12,396 nt of DNA from Planctomycetota bacterium (GTDB lineage Bacteria > Planctomycetota > UBA11346), in contig CANETI010000026.1 of NCBI GenBank assembly GCA_947440715.1, positions 1-12,396 on the forward strand, in the 5' to 3' direction. This document shows, in pieces, positions 1 through 8,027 of this stretch. The notes under the pieces were generated by a model that made no database searches, was not told the origin of the DNA, and saw only the letters and a program-made list of their open reading frames with translations. How positions within the stretch are numbered: the stretch's first letter is position 1; each line of letters starts with the position of its first letter. A program made the translations under genes and the position numbers.

Positions 1-672
1 CGCGACCGCATCATGCTCGTTATGGGTGACCTGCAGGGCGATGGGCCAGGGGCCGCGCTGATGGTATCCCAGGCCATGCGCACGATGCGTCGTTTGGCTT
101 CCATGCGCGCTGACTTACTTGATTTCTTTGCCCATCTCAACGATGAATTACGGGTCGATTTAGTACACGGTTGTTCCATTGGCCTATTTGCCGGCGTGCT
201 GAATCTGCCATTTAATAGTTTAACTTGTTTGAGTGTTGGCTTTCACCCAGCGGTGTTGCTCAATCCGCAACGTGATCAAGTATTGCAGCAAATCCACACG
301 CAAGGAGAACGACTGGGCGTCACCAATGGACAACAATTCCGCAATAGTTTGCGGCCCATTTCCATTCAATTACAAATCGGTGATATTATTGCGTTCTTCA
401 CCGATGGCGTGGCTCAAGCCTTCAATCCACGCGATATTAATGCCGGTCGATTAAGTGTCATGGGGGGATTCGCCAGCCATCAAGAACTCCCCTGCGGCAT
501 GATGGTTGCGAAAGTGCTGGAAGAAGCAAAAGCTCGTTTATCTGGCCCACCAACCGAAGATCTGTCAGCCCTAGCCATTCGCGTCAAACACCCAGATGAA
601 TCCGGCAGCGGCCTAACCACCGTACAAGCACCGGTCGCGCGTCCGATTAATGATCCCAATAAACGACGGTAA
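1..672 (+). CDS. SpoIIE/RsbU-type PP2C serine phosphatase, C-terminal part (5' end outside window)
   Basis: The frame is open from the first base, so the start lies outside the window and only the C-terminal catalytic part is seen. Counting from the first codon in the window, the PP2C metal-binding motif G-D-L-Q-G-D-G-P-G-A-A-L begins at residue 9 (metal Asp at 10), a second acidic site F-F-T-D-G-V lies near 132-137 (Asp 135), and E-D-L-S-A-L-A near 186-192 matches the last Asp motif of SpoIIE phosphatases. These manganese/magnesium enzymes remove phosphate from serine or threonine on partner proteins, typically anti-sigma-factor antagonists. An N-terminal sensor domain (GAF, PAS, HAMP or receiver) is usual in the family but would be off-window. 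The last 25 or so residues are a loose tail. The gene converges on the barrel gene with only 18 bp between their stops. Family assignment is firm; substrate is unknown. Confidence 0.88.
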   Translation, partial: RDRIMLVMGDLQGDGPGAALMVSQAMRTMRRLASMRADLLDFFAHLNDELRVDLVHGCSIGLFAGVLNLPFNSLTCLSVGFHPAVLLNPQRDQVLQQIHTQGERLGVTNGQQFRNSLRPISIQLQIGDIIAFFTDGVAQAFNPRDINAGRLSVMGGFASHQELPCGMMVAKVLEEAKARLSGPPTEDLSALAIRVKHPDESGSGLTTVQAPVARPINDPNKRR

Positions 673-690
673 AACGTTACCCGAAATAAA

Positions 691-2088
691 TCACCACGCG
701 ACGGTCGCGGCTAAGCGAAAACCGGCAGAGGCATTCGCTTCTTGATAGACTCCTGTCTCTGTCCCATTACTGACAACCGCGTCATTAAATGGTTTCCATA
801 TATCATAAACTAAACTGACGCCGTAACGCGCGGTACGCTCTCCCTGAGGCAACGCCCCCCAGTGGCAGCGTAAACCGAGACCGCCCTGCACCACGCCGCG
901 TATCGCGCTATCGGTTGGGTAACGCGCATTGATACTGGTAAGCTCAACTCGTTCTTCGCGCACGCCACAACCGAGATACGCGAACGGGGTTAACATAAAT
1001 CCATCACTTGGTGGAAAGGCGGAAACATCTACCCCTAATAACGGTTGACGCACAACGACGTTATTTCCGCTCCAATTCACCCCTGGATATTGTCCAAAAC
1101 GATAATCGATCATTAAAGCGGCGTGACTATGCGTCATTTCATCAAGCCAGGTTGGACGCCAACGATATTGTAGGCCGATCGAGTAACCTTCGTACAAGCC
1201 TATAATACCTTCAACCTCGGCAATTTGCGGCTTTTGAATACCCGAACCACGATGCCACATCAAACCAAGGCGTCCCTGCGTGGCTTTTCTGCTGAGGTCG
1301 GTACTTCCCTCAAAATAAATTGCGCCCGCACTCATTCCTAATAATAAAAAGCTACCATTTTCATATTCGGCAACTTCCGCCGCTGTTTTTGATAACGTGT
1401 CACCGGTATTATATTGCTGTCTTAATCCAACCCAAAATGCCGCGTCGCGCCCACTCGCCGCGAGATGCACGGTCAGCGCGGTATTTAATTCACCACTCGT
1501 ACTTCCTAACGCTGCACCACTAACAAATAAACCTAGACGTTGATCAAAGGTGGGAAACGTTGGGAGCGCTGGGCGCCATGCCCAACCTGCGTTAATATAT
1601 CCAACGCCTGCCGAATCATTTTCTTCATACGGCGCGTTAACCAGTTTATAACCCCACATTTCATGCCACTTATTTTGCCCTGATTCACCGCCAAAATCTC
1701 CGGCAAAACGTGCGCCTGCTCCAGCCGCGATCCAGGTTTCTGGTACGCTTGGTACTTCATAGCGGTAACCCAACGTCGCTGTCAGTTCATCGCTGCGCGT
1801 TTCGCTGCCTGGAACCTTCAAATAGGTCAACATACTATAATCAACGGCGACCACCCATTGTGGTCCCACCCGCACACCACCATTAAAACTATTGGTACGA
1901 TAGTCGTCGGTGGTTCCGCCCAACTCGCCGCCGAAAGAATCATTACTCCACACCAACCAAGCACCTGGAAGTTCGCCGGGCCGTGGTGATTCAGGAACCC
2001 CGGCCACTCCCCCAAATACGGGTGCACTTGCACCAATGAAGAGTGCAAGTGCAGAGACGATGCCAGTTACGTAAAGGCGTCGAGGCAT
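691..2088 (-). CDS. Outer-membrane beta-barrel protein, candidate LpxR-like (DUF2219) lipid A 3'-O-deacylase
   Basis: The 465-residue product has an N-terminal signal peptide (basic MPRR, hydrophobic stretch about 7-22, likely cleavage near 26-30), many alternating amphipathic strands rich in Gly and aromatics, and a C-terminal Trp, all typical of an exported beta-barrel. Near the mature N-terminus it has W-S-N-D-S-F-G (Asn49-Asp50), then D-Y-R-T-N-S-F-N-G-G around 62-71, and later K-W-H-E-M-W-G (His142). This order matches LpxR, a calcium-dependent outer-membrane enzyme that removes the 3'-acyloxyacyl chain from lipid A, whose active site uses an N-terminal Asn-Asp pair, a Thr/Ser in a D-Y-T-like motif, and a His in H-x-x-x-G. 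The acidic residue after that His in LpxR is not clearly conserved here (Lys148 nearby), and the protein is longer than the roughly 300-residue Salmonella enzyme. The barrel call is strong; the enzymatic call is tentative. The upstream Shine-Dalgarno sequence is weak. Confidence 0.6.
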   Translation of the reverse strand: MPRRLYVTGIVSALALFIGASAPVFGGVAGVPESPRPGELPGAWLVWSNDSFGGELGGTTDDYRTNSFNGGVRVGPQWVVAVDYSMLTYLKVPGSETRSDELTATLGYRYEVPSVPETWIAAGAGARFAGDFGGESGQNKWHEMWGYKLVNAPYEENDSAGVGYINAGWAWRPALPTFPTFDQRLGLFVSGAALGSTSGELNTALTVHLAASGRDAAFWVGLRQQYNTGDTLSKTAAEVAEYENGSFLLLGMSAGAIYFEGSTDLSRKATQGRLGLMWHRGSGIQKPQIAEVEGIIGLYEGYSIGLQYRWRPTWLDEMTHSHAALMIDYRFGQYPGVNWSGNNVVVRQPLLGVDVSAFPPSDGFMLTPFAYLGCGVREERVELTSINARYPTDSAIRGVVQGGLGLRCHWGALPQGERTARYGVSLVYDIWKPFNDAVVSNGTETGVYQEANASAGFRLAATVAW

Positions 2089-2440
2089 GAAGACCCATCA
2101 GCGACAAAGATTGCACCGCGGGCACGAACGAATTGGCGGGATCCAAACAGACCAAAACCGTTGGTCTAATATTGGTTTTTCCTCTACGCCAGTTGCTTGC
2201 AATTGCAGGCTGTGGCGTCCACCAAGTTGGTTCGCTTCGCGGGCCTCGTGCCCGTGACGGCTGAGGTAAACCTACCTCATATTTCCGCTAATCGGCAAGT
2301 GAATTATTCACTTTGTAAAACCTCTTTTGGCAGCCAATCCAGTGATGAAAAAGCTTGTATAACACTTTCGAAACAACGCTTTACATGGTTGACCCTTTGG
2401 ATGCTCAGACCACACTCCGCCCACTGTTAGGGGCAGCGAT
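2089..2440. promoter_or_regulatory. Divergent intergenic region between the barrel gene and the Ser/Thr kinase gene
   Basis: This 352-bp gap must hold the promoters of both divergent genes. It contains a 7-bp inverted repeat AGACCAA/TTGGTCT (2149-2167), a compact ACCAA-G-TTGGT palindrome (2221-2231), the palindrome TGCAATTGCA (2198-2207), and a distant 9-bp inverted pair CGGGCACGA (2119-2127) / TCGTGCCCG (2246-2254). A TATAAC hexamer near 2358-2363 could be a -10 box for the kinase, but no good -35 sits at normal spacing. AGGGG at 2429-2433, 7 nt before the ATG at 2441, is a reasonable Shine-Dalgarno for the kinase. The one long open frame here (2197-2430) has no family resemblance and I do not call it a gene. 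Confidence 0.5.
2149..2231. promoter_or_regulatory. Cluster of five ACCAA/TTGGT half-sites, candidate operator
   Basis: ACCAA occurs at 2151-2155 and 2221-2225, and its complement TTGGT at 2161-2165, 2172-2176 and 2227-2231. Two pairs form inverted repeats with different spacers: AGACCAA-5 nt-TTGGTCT, and ACCAA-1 nt-TTGGT. Five copies of a pentamer in about 80 bp is well above chance for unbiased sequence. The position, about 60-145 bp upstream of the barrel gene and 210-290 bp upstream of the kinase, fits a shared operator. No regulator gene is visible in the window. Confidence 0.35.
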
Positions 2441-5400
2441 ATGACCACGCCGGCACCGGATCAACAACCGACACGAGCTACGGTGCCCAATCAATCAGAT
2501 GGCAGTAAAAATTCCCACCACGAATCTGCAACGTCAGCAACCGTGCCATCGCGCAGTAACCACCCTGCCGTATCTGCGACCCAACCAACCATTCCCATCC
2601 ACAACCCCAGTGGCGACAGCGCCACTGCAGCAACTCATTTAAATGTGAAAGCCACGATCGTTGCGCCACCAGCCGCAAGCGGTTCACATAACGGCGAAGT
2701 CTGGGGTGATTTTGAAATAGGGAAATTACTCGGACGTGGCGGCATGGGGGCCGTTTATCAAGGTCGTCAAATTAGTTTAGATCGTCCGGTTGCGGTTAAA
2801 TTATTATCTGAACACCTCACCCACAGCGATGACTTCAGAAAACGTTTTTTATTAGAGGCCCGCGCCGCCGCTCGCATTAATTCTCCTCACGTGGTCCAAG
2901 TCTATTTTGCTGGCAGCCACCTCACCGCACAAAAAGGTGAAACTCATTTCTTTGCCATGGAATATGTCGAAGGCACCGACCTGTCGCGTAAACTTAAAGA
3001 TGGTTATCGTCCTACTCCTGACGAATGCTTAGGGCTCGTCCTGCAAGCAACGCGCAGTTTAGTCGCGTTAGCCGATCACAATATTGTACATCGCGATATT
3101 AAACCGGCAAATTTCATGCTAACGAATCGTGGACAACTAAAGCTGATGGACTTTGGTTTGGTTAAATTTGCCAGCGAAGCTCATGGTTTGACGCAAACTG
3201 GAACCGTCATGGGTACGGTTAATTATTTTAGCCCCGAACAAGGCCGTGGGGAAGTTTGTGACCAACGGACCGATATTTACGCTTTAGGCGTGATGTTTTA
3301 TGAAATGCTCACCGCTCGTTTACCGTTTACCGGTGGTGATGCGACGTCGGTTATTTATCAACACATTCACACTGAGCCCAAGCCGCCGCGCATCCATAAT
3401 CCAGCTGTAACTGAACCGTATCAATCCATCGTGCTGAAGTGTTTAGCAAAGGATCCAGATGATCGTTATAAAACGGCAATGGAATTATTGGCTGATTTAG
3501 AGCGCATCCAACGCGGCGAACAACCGCTTGCGGTGCTCGCGACAAAAAAAGCTGCACGGATCGCAACTGCTACCAGTCCATCCCCACAACGACTGACCGT
3601 AGCTGCTGCCGTGGTTGTGGCTGCCGTTATTCTCGGGTTAGCTATTTTCCTGAGACCTGTGACACCAGTCTCCATAACAACGATCAGTGACACTCACGTA
3701 AAAGATGCTGTCAGTACTCCTGTGGTGCCGGTTGTCGCCGTTAATAATGCGCCTGTGTCTGCATCTGCACTTCCCCAACCAATTGCCGTTATCGCTACTC
3801 CGATTATTACTGCGGTGCCAACAGCCAAGCCAGCGGTGACCGTGGTTGAAACTAAACCGGAAATTATAGTTCAAGCAGCCGCCGTTGAAAAAACGCCGCC
3901 CACGGCACCGATTCCCGCCCCTGAACTTACACCTGAAAAACCAGTCGTCATTGCACCGGTCATCGTACCGGTCCCAATACCTCCTGTCGCTCCACCGAAA
4001 CCACCAGAACCAATTCCCGTTCCTACGCCTGCGCCAATTATAACGAAAGTAACCCCACCGCCAGCACCGGTTACCAAGCCCGCATTGCCACCATTGCCTG
4101 TCACTAAACCAGCGGTGCCAATTGGCTTTAGTGCACCGGTGCAAACCACCGTCGCCGTTCAGATTCCAGCCAAAGATGCGATATTGACCGGTACAACCTT
4201 TCTGTGGTGGCTCACCGGACCACCTGGACACACCGGACGTTTAGCTGCGCGCTCGACCACCATACCGACTAATCACTGGACCGCGCCCGCTCTGCCTGGA
4301 AACGTCACCTTACATGTCGCTGCAGTTGGAAATCCTCGTGTCGTCGATATTCCACTCAAAGCCATCGCTGCACCGCTTTCGGCAACCACCACCTTAGAAC
4401 TTTTTGCACGTGCGTCTTTTACCGACGAACGACGCACACAACATTTGCAACGTGACACTGATGGTTCGTGGTGGTCTGTAGATGTCCAAGAAGCAGCCAT
4501 TAATCGCATGTCTGATTCTTGGTTATTAAGCAGCCGAGCCGTTCTCAATCCCAAGCCACCGCGTCCACTCGCCTTGGCCTTGCAGGCGAAACAGGTAGCG
4601 GTCTTAGACAGCGACCAACCAGCATTATTAATTTATAATCGTGATGGTACCGCACATCGGACCATTACGGGATTACAACGACCAAGCGACATGATAAATG
4701 GACCTGGCCAACAATATTACGTAGCAGATCAAAAGGCCGGTGGGATTCTCGTCTTTAATAATGACGGTGTACGTACCGGCCTATGGGCACGCAATAGCAC
4801 TGGGGTAACCGGTTTCGTTCAGCTCACTAAACTAGCAAGTAACGGAACCTTGGTCTATGCGCTTGATGTCGGTGCTAAAAATATCACCGTTTTTGATCAA
4901 GGCCAAGTCGTCGCCACCTGGGCGCTGGAGGCTCAAGACCGCCCAGTTGCAATCACCGAACGTGGCGGATTTGTGTATGTCCTTTTATACGACGGCATGG
5001 TACGTGTACTTGACGCCAAAGGACAAATGGCACACGTGATTCCTTCTGCCACCATCAAATTTCCCGAAGAAGAACTTGGACCAGCAGGCGGCATCGCGGT
5101 CGATGTCACGGGTGAAATCTACATTACCTTTCCTGACCGCGAAATGATGGTTCGCCACGCTGGCGGCGGCAATATGGCGCTGCGCCATGCGCGTACCTGG
5201 ACGTGGCGCGCTTATGCTGCCGACGCTACCGGGAATCTTTTTGTGATTGATAGCGATCATCGCCGCGTGGTGGTATTGGACGCTGAGGGCTGGCGCTCGC
5301 GCACGGTTGGCGCACCCGTTGGCAAAGGCGGCACTCTAGACACACCAATTATGTTAGCTGCACATCCCAACGGCTCCGCGCTAGCCGTTTACGACGAAGA

Positions 5401-6022
5401 CACGCTAAAAATTACGCGCTATGATTTAACCAATGACACGCATTTAGTATTTGGCAGCAAGGGCTCTGCCAATGGTCAGTTCGATACACCTTCCGCAATC
5501 GCAATGGATGCCCAGGGACGAACCTTTGTGCTCGACACCGCCCTCCATCGCGTGGCCGCATTTGCCGCTGACGGTAAATTCATCATGAATATTGGGCGAT
5601 ATGAACGCGGCGATGCTCCTGATCTGTTACGCGTACCACGCATGATGTGCGTGAGCCCTGATGGCACCCAGATATTTGTCTACGAAGAAGAATCACAAAT
5701 GATTAAGCACTACTCCGTTGATTACGCGACGAACCAAGTTCGTCATATGCGTAATTTGGGTGGACCAGGGATGTTGCCCGGACAATTTGCGCGCGTCACC
5801 GGCATGGGCTGTGACTTTCGTGGTCGATTATATGTGCTCGATTATAAACGTGCTGATCTACAAATTTTTGACTCGACAAATATTACTTCGAACACACCCG
5901 TTACCGTAATCAAAGCAACCGACTTTAATATCCGCCGCATGTTATATTTGGCCCTCAATCCCGATGGCCTGCCGTTTATTGTGGGCAGCGATCAAATGAC
6001 CGGCCTACGTTGGAAACCGTAA
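2441..6022 (+). CDS. Membrane-anchored Hanks-type Ser/Thr protein kinase with C-terminal NHL-like beta-propeller
   Basis: The 1193-residue protein has, in order: a Ser/Thr/Pro-rich N-terminal tail (1-85); a complete kinase domain (about 91-355) with glycine loop G-R-G-G-M-G (98-103), catalytic Lys120, helix-C Glu139, H-R-D-I-K-P-A-N (Asp219, Asn224), D-F-G (237-239) and S-P-E (264-266); one hydrophobic membrane segment (about 385-405); a Pro/Val/Ala-rich linker (about 406-565) with V-T-K-P-A repeats; an Ig-like stretch (about 566-643); and repeated strands to the end. The last part has NHL-type signatures such as G-Q-F-D-T-P-S-A-I-A-M-D (1012-1023) and G-Q-F-A-R-V-T-G-M (1114-1122). All catalytic residues are present, so it should be active. 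By topology the kinase is cytoplasmic and the propeller is outside, probably periplasmic, and likely senses or binds envelope ligands. A START/SDR gene follows after 6 bp. Ligand and substrates are unknown. Confidence 0.93.
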   Translation: MTTPAPDQQPTRATVPNQSDGSKNSHHESATSATVPSRSNHPAVSATQPTIPIHNPSGDSATAATHLNVKATIVAPPAASGSHNGEVWGDFEIGKLLGRGGMGAVYQGRQISLDRPVAVKLLSEHLTHSDDFRKRFLLEARAAARINSPHVVQVYFAGSHLTAQKGETHFFAMEYVEGTDLSRKLKDGYRPTPDECLGLVLQATRSLVALADHNIVHRDIKPANFMLTNRGQLKLMDFGLVKFASEAHGLTQTGTVMGTVNYFSPEQGRGEVCDQRTDIYALGVMFYEMLTARLPFTGGDATSVIYQHIHTEPKPPRIHNPAVTEPYQSIVLKCLAKDPDDRYKTAMELLADLERIQRGEQPLAVLATKKAARIATATSPSPQRLTVAAAVVVAAVILGLAIFLRPVTPVSITTISDTHVKDAVSTPVVPVVAVNNAPVSASALPQPIAVIATPIITAVPTAKPAVTVVETKPEIIVQAAAVEKTPPTAPIPAPELTPEKPVVIAPVIVPVPIPPVAPPKPPEPIPVPTPAPIITKVTPPPAPVTKPALPPLPVTKPAVPIGFSAPVQTTVAVQIPAKDAILTGTTFLWWLTGPPGHTGRLAARSTTIPTNHWTAPALPGNVTLHVAAVGNPRVVDIPLKAIAAPLSATTTLELFARASFTDERRTQHLQRDTDGSWWSVDVQEAAINRMSDSWLLSSRAVLNPKPPRPLALALQAKQVAVLDSDQPALLIYNRDGTAHRTITGLQRPSDMINGPGQQYYVADQKAGGILVFNNDGVRTGLWARNSTGVTGFVQLTKLASNGTLVYALDVGAKNITVFDQGQVVATWALEAQDRPVAITERGGFVYVLLYDGMVRVLDAKGQMAHVIPSATIKFPEEELGPAGGIAVDVTGEIYITFPDREMMVRHAGGGNMALRHARTWTWRAYAADATGNLFVIDSDHRRVVVLDAEGWRSRTVGAPVGKGGTLDTPIMLAAHPNGSALAVYDEDTLKITRYDLTNDTHLVFGSKGSANGQFDTPSAIAMDAQGRTFVLDTALHRVAAFAADGKFIMNIGRYERGDAPDLLRVPRMMCVSPDGTQIFVYEEESQMIKHYSVDYATNQVRHMRNLGGPGMLPGQFARVTGMGCDFRGRLYVLDYKRADLQIFDSTNITSNTPVTVIKATDFNIRRMLYLALNPDGLPFIVGSDQMTGLRWKP

Positions 6023-6028
6023 TTATTC

Positions 6029-7381
6029 ATGCCTGAAGTAAATTTTCATACCGTTTTTCCGGTATCCCCTGAAACGGCCTTTTCCTGGCATGCGCGTCCA
6101 GGTGCCTTACAGCGATTATTGCCGCCGTGGACACGTATAACCATTTTGGAGCAGACACCAGCTCCTGGTGCGTCTAGCATAATTAATGATGGCGGACGCA
6201 TTGCCTTTCGTATCGCTGGAGTGCCATGGACCTGGAAAGCGCTGCATCGTGATTATCACCAAAACCAGTCATTTACTGACATTCAAACTAGTGGGCCATT
6301 TAAATCTTGGACCCATGTCCATGGATTTACGCCACAAGATAATAATTCATGTCAATTATCTGATCACATTACCTATACGCATGGTTTCGCTACGTCTTTG
6401 GCAAGCGGTAGCGTCACCCGCGAACTCACGCGTCAATTTGCGTTCCGGCACCAACGAACCCGTTGGGATTTGCGCCGACATGCGGAAGCCAACCTCGCCC
6501 CACAAACCATCGCCATTACTGGTGCCAACGGTTTAGTCGGCTCTGCCTTAGTTCCATTTCTTACCACCGGTGGCCATACCGTTCGCCGTATCGGCCGTGG
6601 ACAGGCAGATATTGTTTGGAATCCATCAACCAATCACATGGATCCCGCTGCATTCGCTGGCGTTGATGCCGTCGTGCATTTGGCCGGGGAATCGGTCGCA
6701 CAACGTTGGACACCCGCCGCAAAAGAGCGCATTCGCGAAAGCCGCATCGGCAGCACGGCATTAATTGCTCGCACGCTCGCAGCTTTACCGAATCCACCAC
6801 GTACACTGATCATTGCCTCCGGTATTGGTTATGCTGAGACAGGCACGCAAGATGAATTATGCGACGAGTCAGCGCCGCTTGGCCAGGATTTTCTAGCTCA
6901 GGTTTGTAAAGAGTGGGAAGCCGCCGCTGAACCAGCGCGTCAGCGTGGAATCCGAGTTATCCATGTGCGCATTGGCATGGTGATTTCTGCCGCAGGTGGA
7001 GCGCTCGCAAAGATGCTGCTACCATTTCGTTTGGGTTTGGGCGGGAGTGTTGGAAGTGGCCAACAATGGCAGAGTTGGATTCACCGTGATGATTTAGTGG
7101 ATGTCATTCATCGCGCACTAAGCGATGAGTCACTGAACGGCGTGATCAATGCCGTCTCCCCCACCCCCGTGCGCCAGCATGAATTCGCAAAAATACTTGG
7201 CCACGCCGTGCGCCGTCCGGCCTTGATTCCCCTGCCCGCATTCGCCGTGCGCCTGCTTTTTGGTGAGATGGGCCAAACGTTGTTATTACATGGCGCTCGC
7301 GTCCATCCTGGCCGCTTATTGGCTGCTGGTCACCAGTGGCGCTACCCCACCTTGCCTGAGGCCCTGGAATTCGAGGTTTAG
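6029..7381 (+). CDS. SRPBCC-domain/SDR epimerase fusion protein (TIGR01777-type, YfcH-like)
   Basis: The 450-residue protein joins two domains. Residues 1-150 look like an SRPBCC (START-like) lipid- or ligand-binding fold, including the family-typical F-x-x-P-E-x-A-F-x-W-H start. Residues 159-449 are an extended-SDR oxidoreductase with Rossmann motif T-G-A-N-G-L-V-G (164-171), H-L-A-G-E-S (217-222), S-G-I-G-Y (264-268), E-W-E-A-A-A (295-300) and W-I-H-R-D-D (350-355), which are hallmarks of the TIGR01777/SDR39U1 group. This fusion is known in other bacteria. The reaction is not established; NAD(P)-dependent epimerase annotation is by homology only. The start is 6 bp after the kinase stop, with no clear Shine-Dalgarno, so translation is probably coupled to the kinase. 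The sequence is collinear and complete. Confidence 0.9.
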   Translation: MPEVNFHTVFPVSPETAFSWHARPGALQRLLPPWTRITILEQTPAPGASSIINDGGRIAFRIAGVPWTWKALHRDYHQNQSFTDIQTSGPFKSWTHVHGFTPQDNNSCQLSDHITYTHGFATSLASGSVTRELTRQFAFRHQRTRWDLRRHAEANLAPQTIAITGANGLVGSALVPFLTTGGHTVRRIGRGQADIVWNPSTNHMDPAAFAGVDAVVHLAGESVAQRWTPAAKERIRESRIGSTALIARTLAALPNPPRTLIIASGIGYAETGTQDELCDESAPLGQDFLAQVCKEWEAAAEPARQRGIRVIHVRIGMVISAAGGALAKMLLPFRLGLGGSVGSGQQWQSWIHRDDLVDVIHRALSDESLNGVINAVSPTPVRQHEFAKILGHAVRRPALIPLPAFAVRLLFGEMGQTLLLHGARVHPGRLLAAGHQWRYPTLPEALEFEV

Positions 7382-7466
7382 ATACGTTTCTGGATGGGTC
7401 CAAATAGTCCTTGCTCATTAAGTCATATCTAATAGGGTCCGTTCTAACTCATACGGAGAACGCCTT
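7382..7466 (+). promoter_or_regulatory. ssb upstream region with ribosome binding site
   Basis: The 85-bp gap contains GGAGA at 7455-7459, 7 nt before the ssb ATG, a good Shine-Dalgarno sequence that sets the start at 7467. TCTAAT (about 7428-7433) resembles a -10 box at the right distance, but no -35 stands out. GGGTCC occurs twice (7396-7401 and 7435-7440). The ten bases ATAGGGTCCG at 7432-7441 are identical to 9250-9259, at the outer end of the repeat arm before the histidine kinase. Confidence 0.45.
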
Positions 7467-7958
7467 ATGTCCTTCAATCTCAACACCGTCGTGCTCGCTG
7501 GCCACCTCACCCGCGACCCCGAAATGCGCCCCCTCGCTGGCGACAAAGTGGTCGCCAATTTTGGTTTGGCGATTAACCGCCGCTTCAAAAGCCCCGATGG
7601 CGAAATTAAAGAAGAGAGCACCTTTATTGATTGCGAAGCCTGGGGTCGCACCGCTGAATTAATCGGACAATATTTAGCCAAGGGTAGCGCTGCCTATGTC
7701 GAAGGCCGACTCAAATTAGATAATTGGCAAGACAAAGAAGGACAAAAAAGAAGTCGCCTTAAAGTGGTGGTCGAGAATGTGCAATTTCTTGGAGCGCCAC
7801 GAAACAAGAGCGCCAACGCAGAAACAACCTCAGATGAAACAGGCGAGCCCGTCGCGGTTGGCGCAGCGACTAGTGCCGGCAGCGCAAAAAATACTAGCGC
7901 AACTAAGCCACGCACCCCAGGCCGCGCTGCCGCTGACCTGGAAGAGCCGCCATTTTAA
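7467..7958 (+). CDS. ssb: Single-stranded DNA-binding protein
   Basis: The 163-residue product begins M-S-F-N-L-N-T-V-V-L-A-G-H-L-T-R-D-P-E-M and carries the full SSB OB-fold to about residue 110, including A-I-N-R-R-F-K, T-F-I-D-C-E-A-W-G-R-T-A-E and Y-V-E-G-R-L-K-L-D-N-W. A Ser/Thr/Ala-rich disordered tail (about 110-155) follows, ending in the acidic tip D-L-E-E-P-P-F, the conserved peptide by which bacterial SSB recruits partners such as RecO, PriA or exonuclease I. The protein coats single-stranded DNA during replication, repair and recombination as a homotetramer in the family. Length is usual (E. coli 178). It has its own Shine-Dalgarno and probably its own promoter, and converges on the histidine kinase gene. 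Confidence 0.97.
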   Translation: MSFNLNTVVLAGHLTRDPEMRPLAGDKVVANFGLAINRRFKSPDGEIKEESTFIDCEAWGRTAELIGQYLAKGSAAYVEGRLKLDNWQDKEGQKRSRLKVVVENVQFLGAPRNKSANAETTSDETGEPVAVGAATSAGSAKNTSATKPRTPGRAAADLEEPPF

Positions 7959-7977
7959 TGGGTTAAAATTACTGCCT

Positions 7978-8018
7978 CCAGATGATCTGCGGTCACCGTT
8001 TCCAACAATGCCATCTGG
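7978..8018. terminator. Weak hairpin between convergent ssb and histidine kinase genes
   Basis: CCAGATG (7978-7984) and CATCTGG (8012-8018) form a 7-bp perfect inverted repeat with a 27-nt loop in the 69-bp convergent gap. AT-rich sequence follows on both sides (TTTAATTA on plus, AATTTTAA on minus) but there is no clean T-run. It could act as a weak bidirectional terminator; the loop is long, so this is tentative. Confidence 0.25.
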
Positions 8019-8027
8019 CGAATTTAA

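Noticed and set aside
2197..2430. 77-residue frame upstream of the kinase
   Set aside because: No Shine-Dalgarno, no recognisable family, and it runs across the probable promoter region.
3638..4231. Long minus-strand open frames opposite the kinase linker (3638-4231 and 3871-4149)
   Set aside because: They are low-complexity (Trp/Arg/Asn or Gly/Thr-rich) antisense readings of the Pro/Val-rich linker codons, with no family resemblance.
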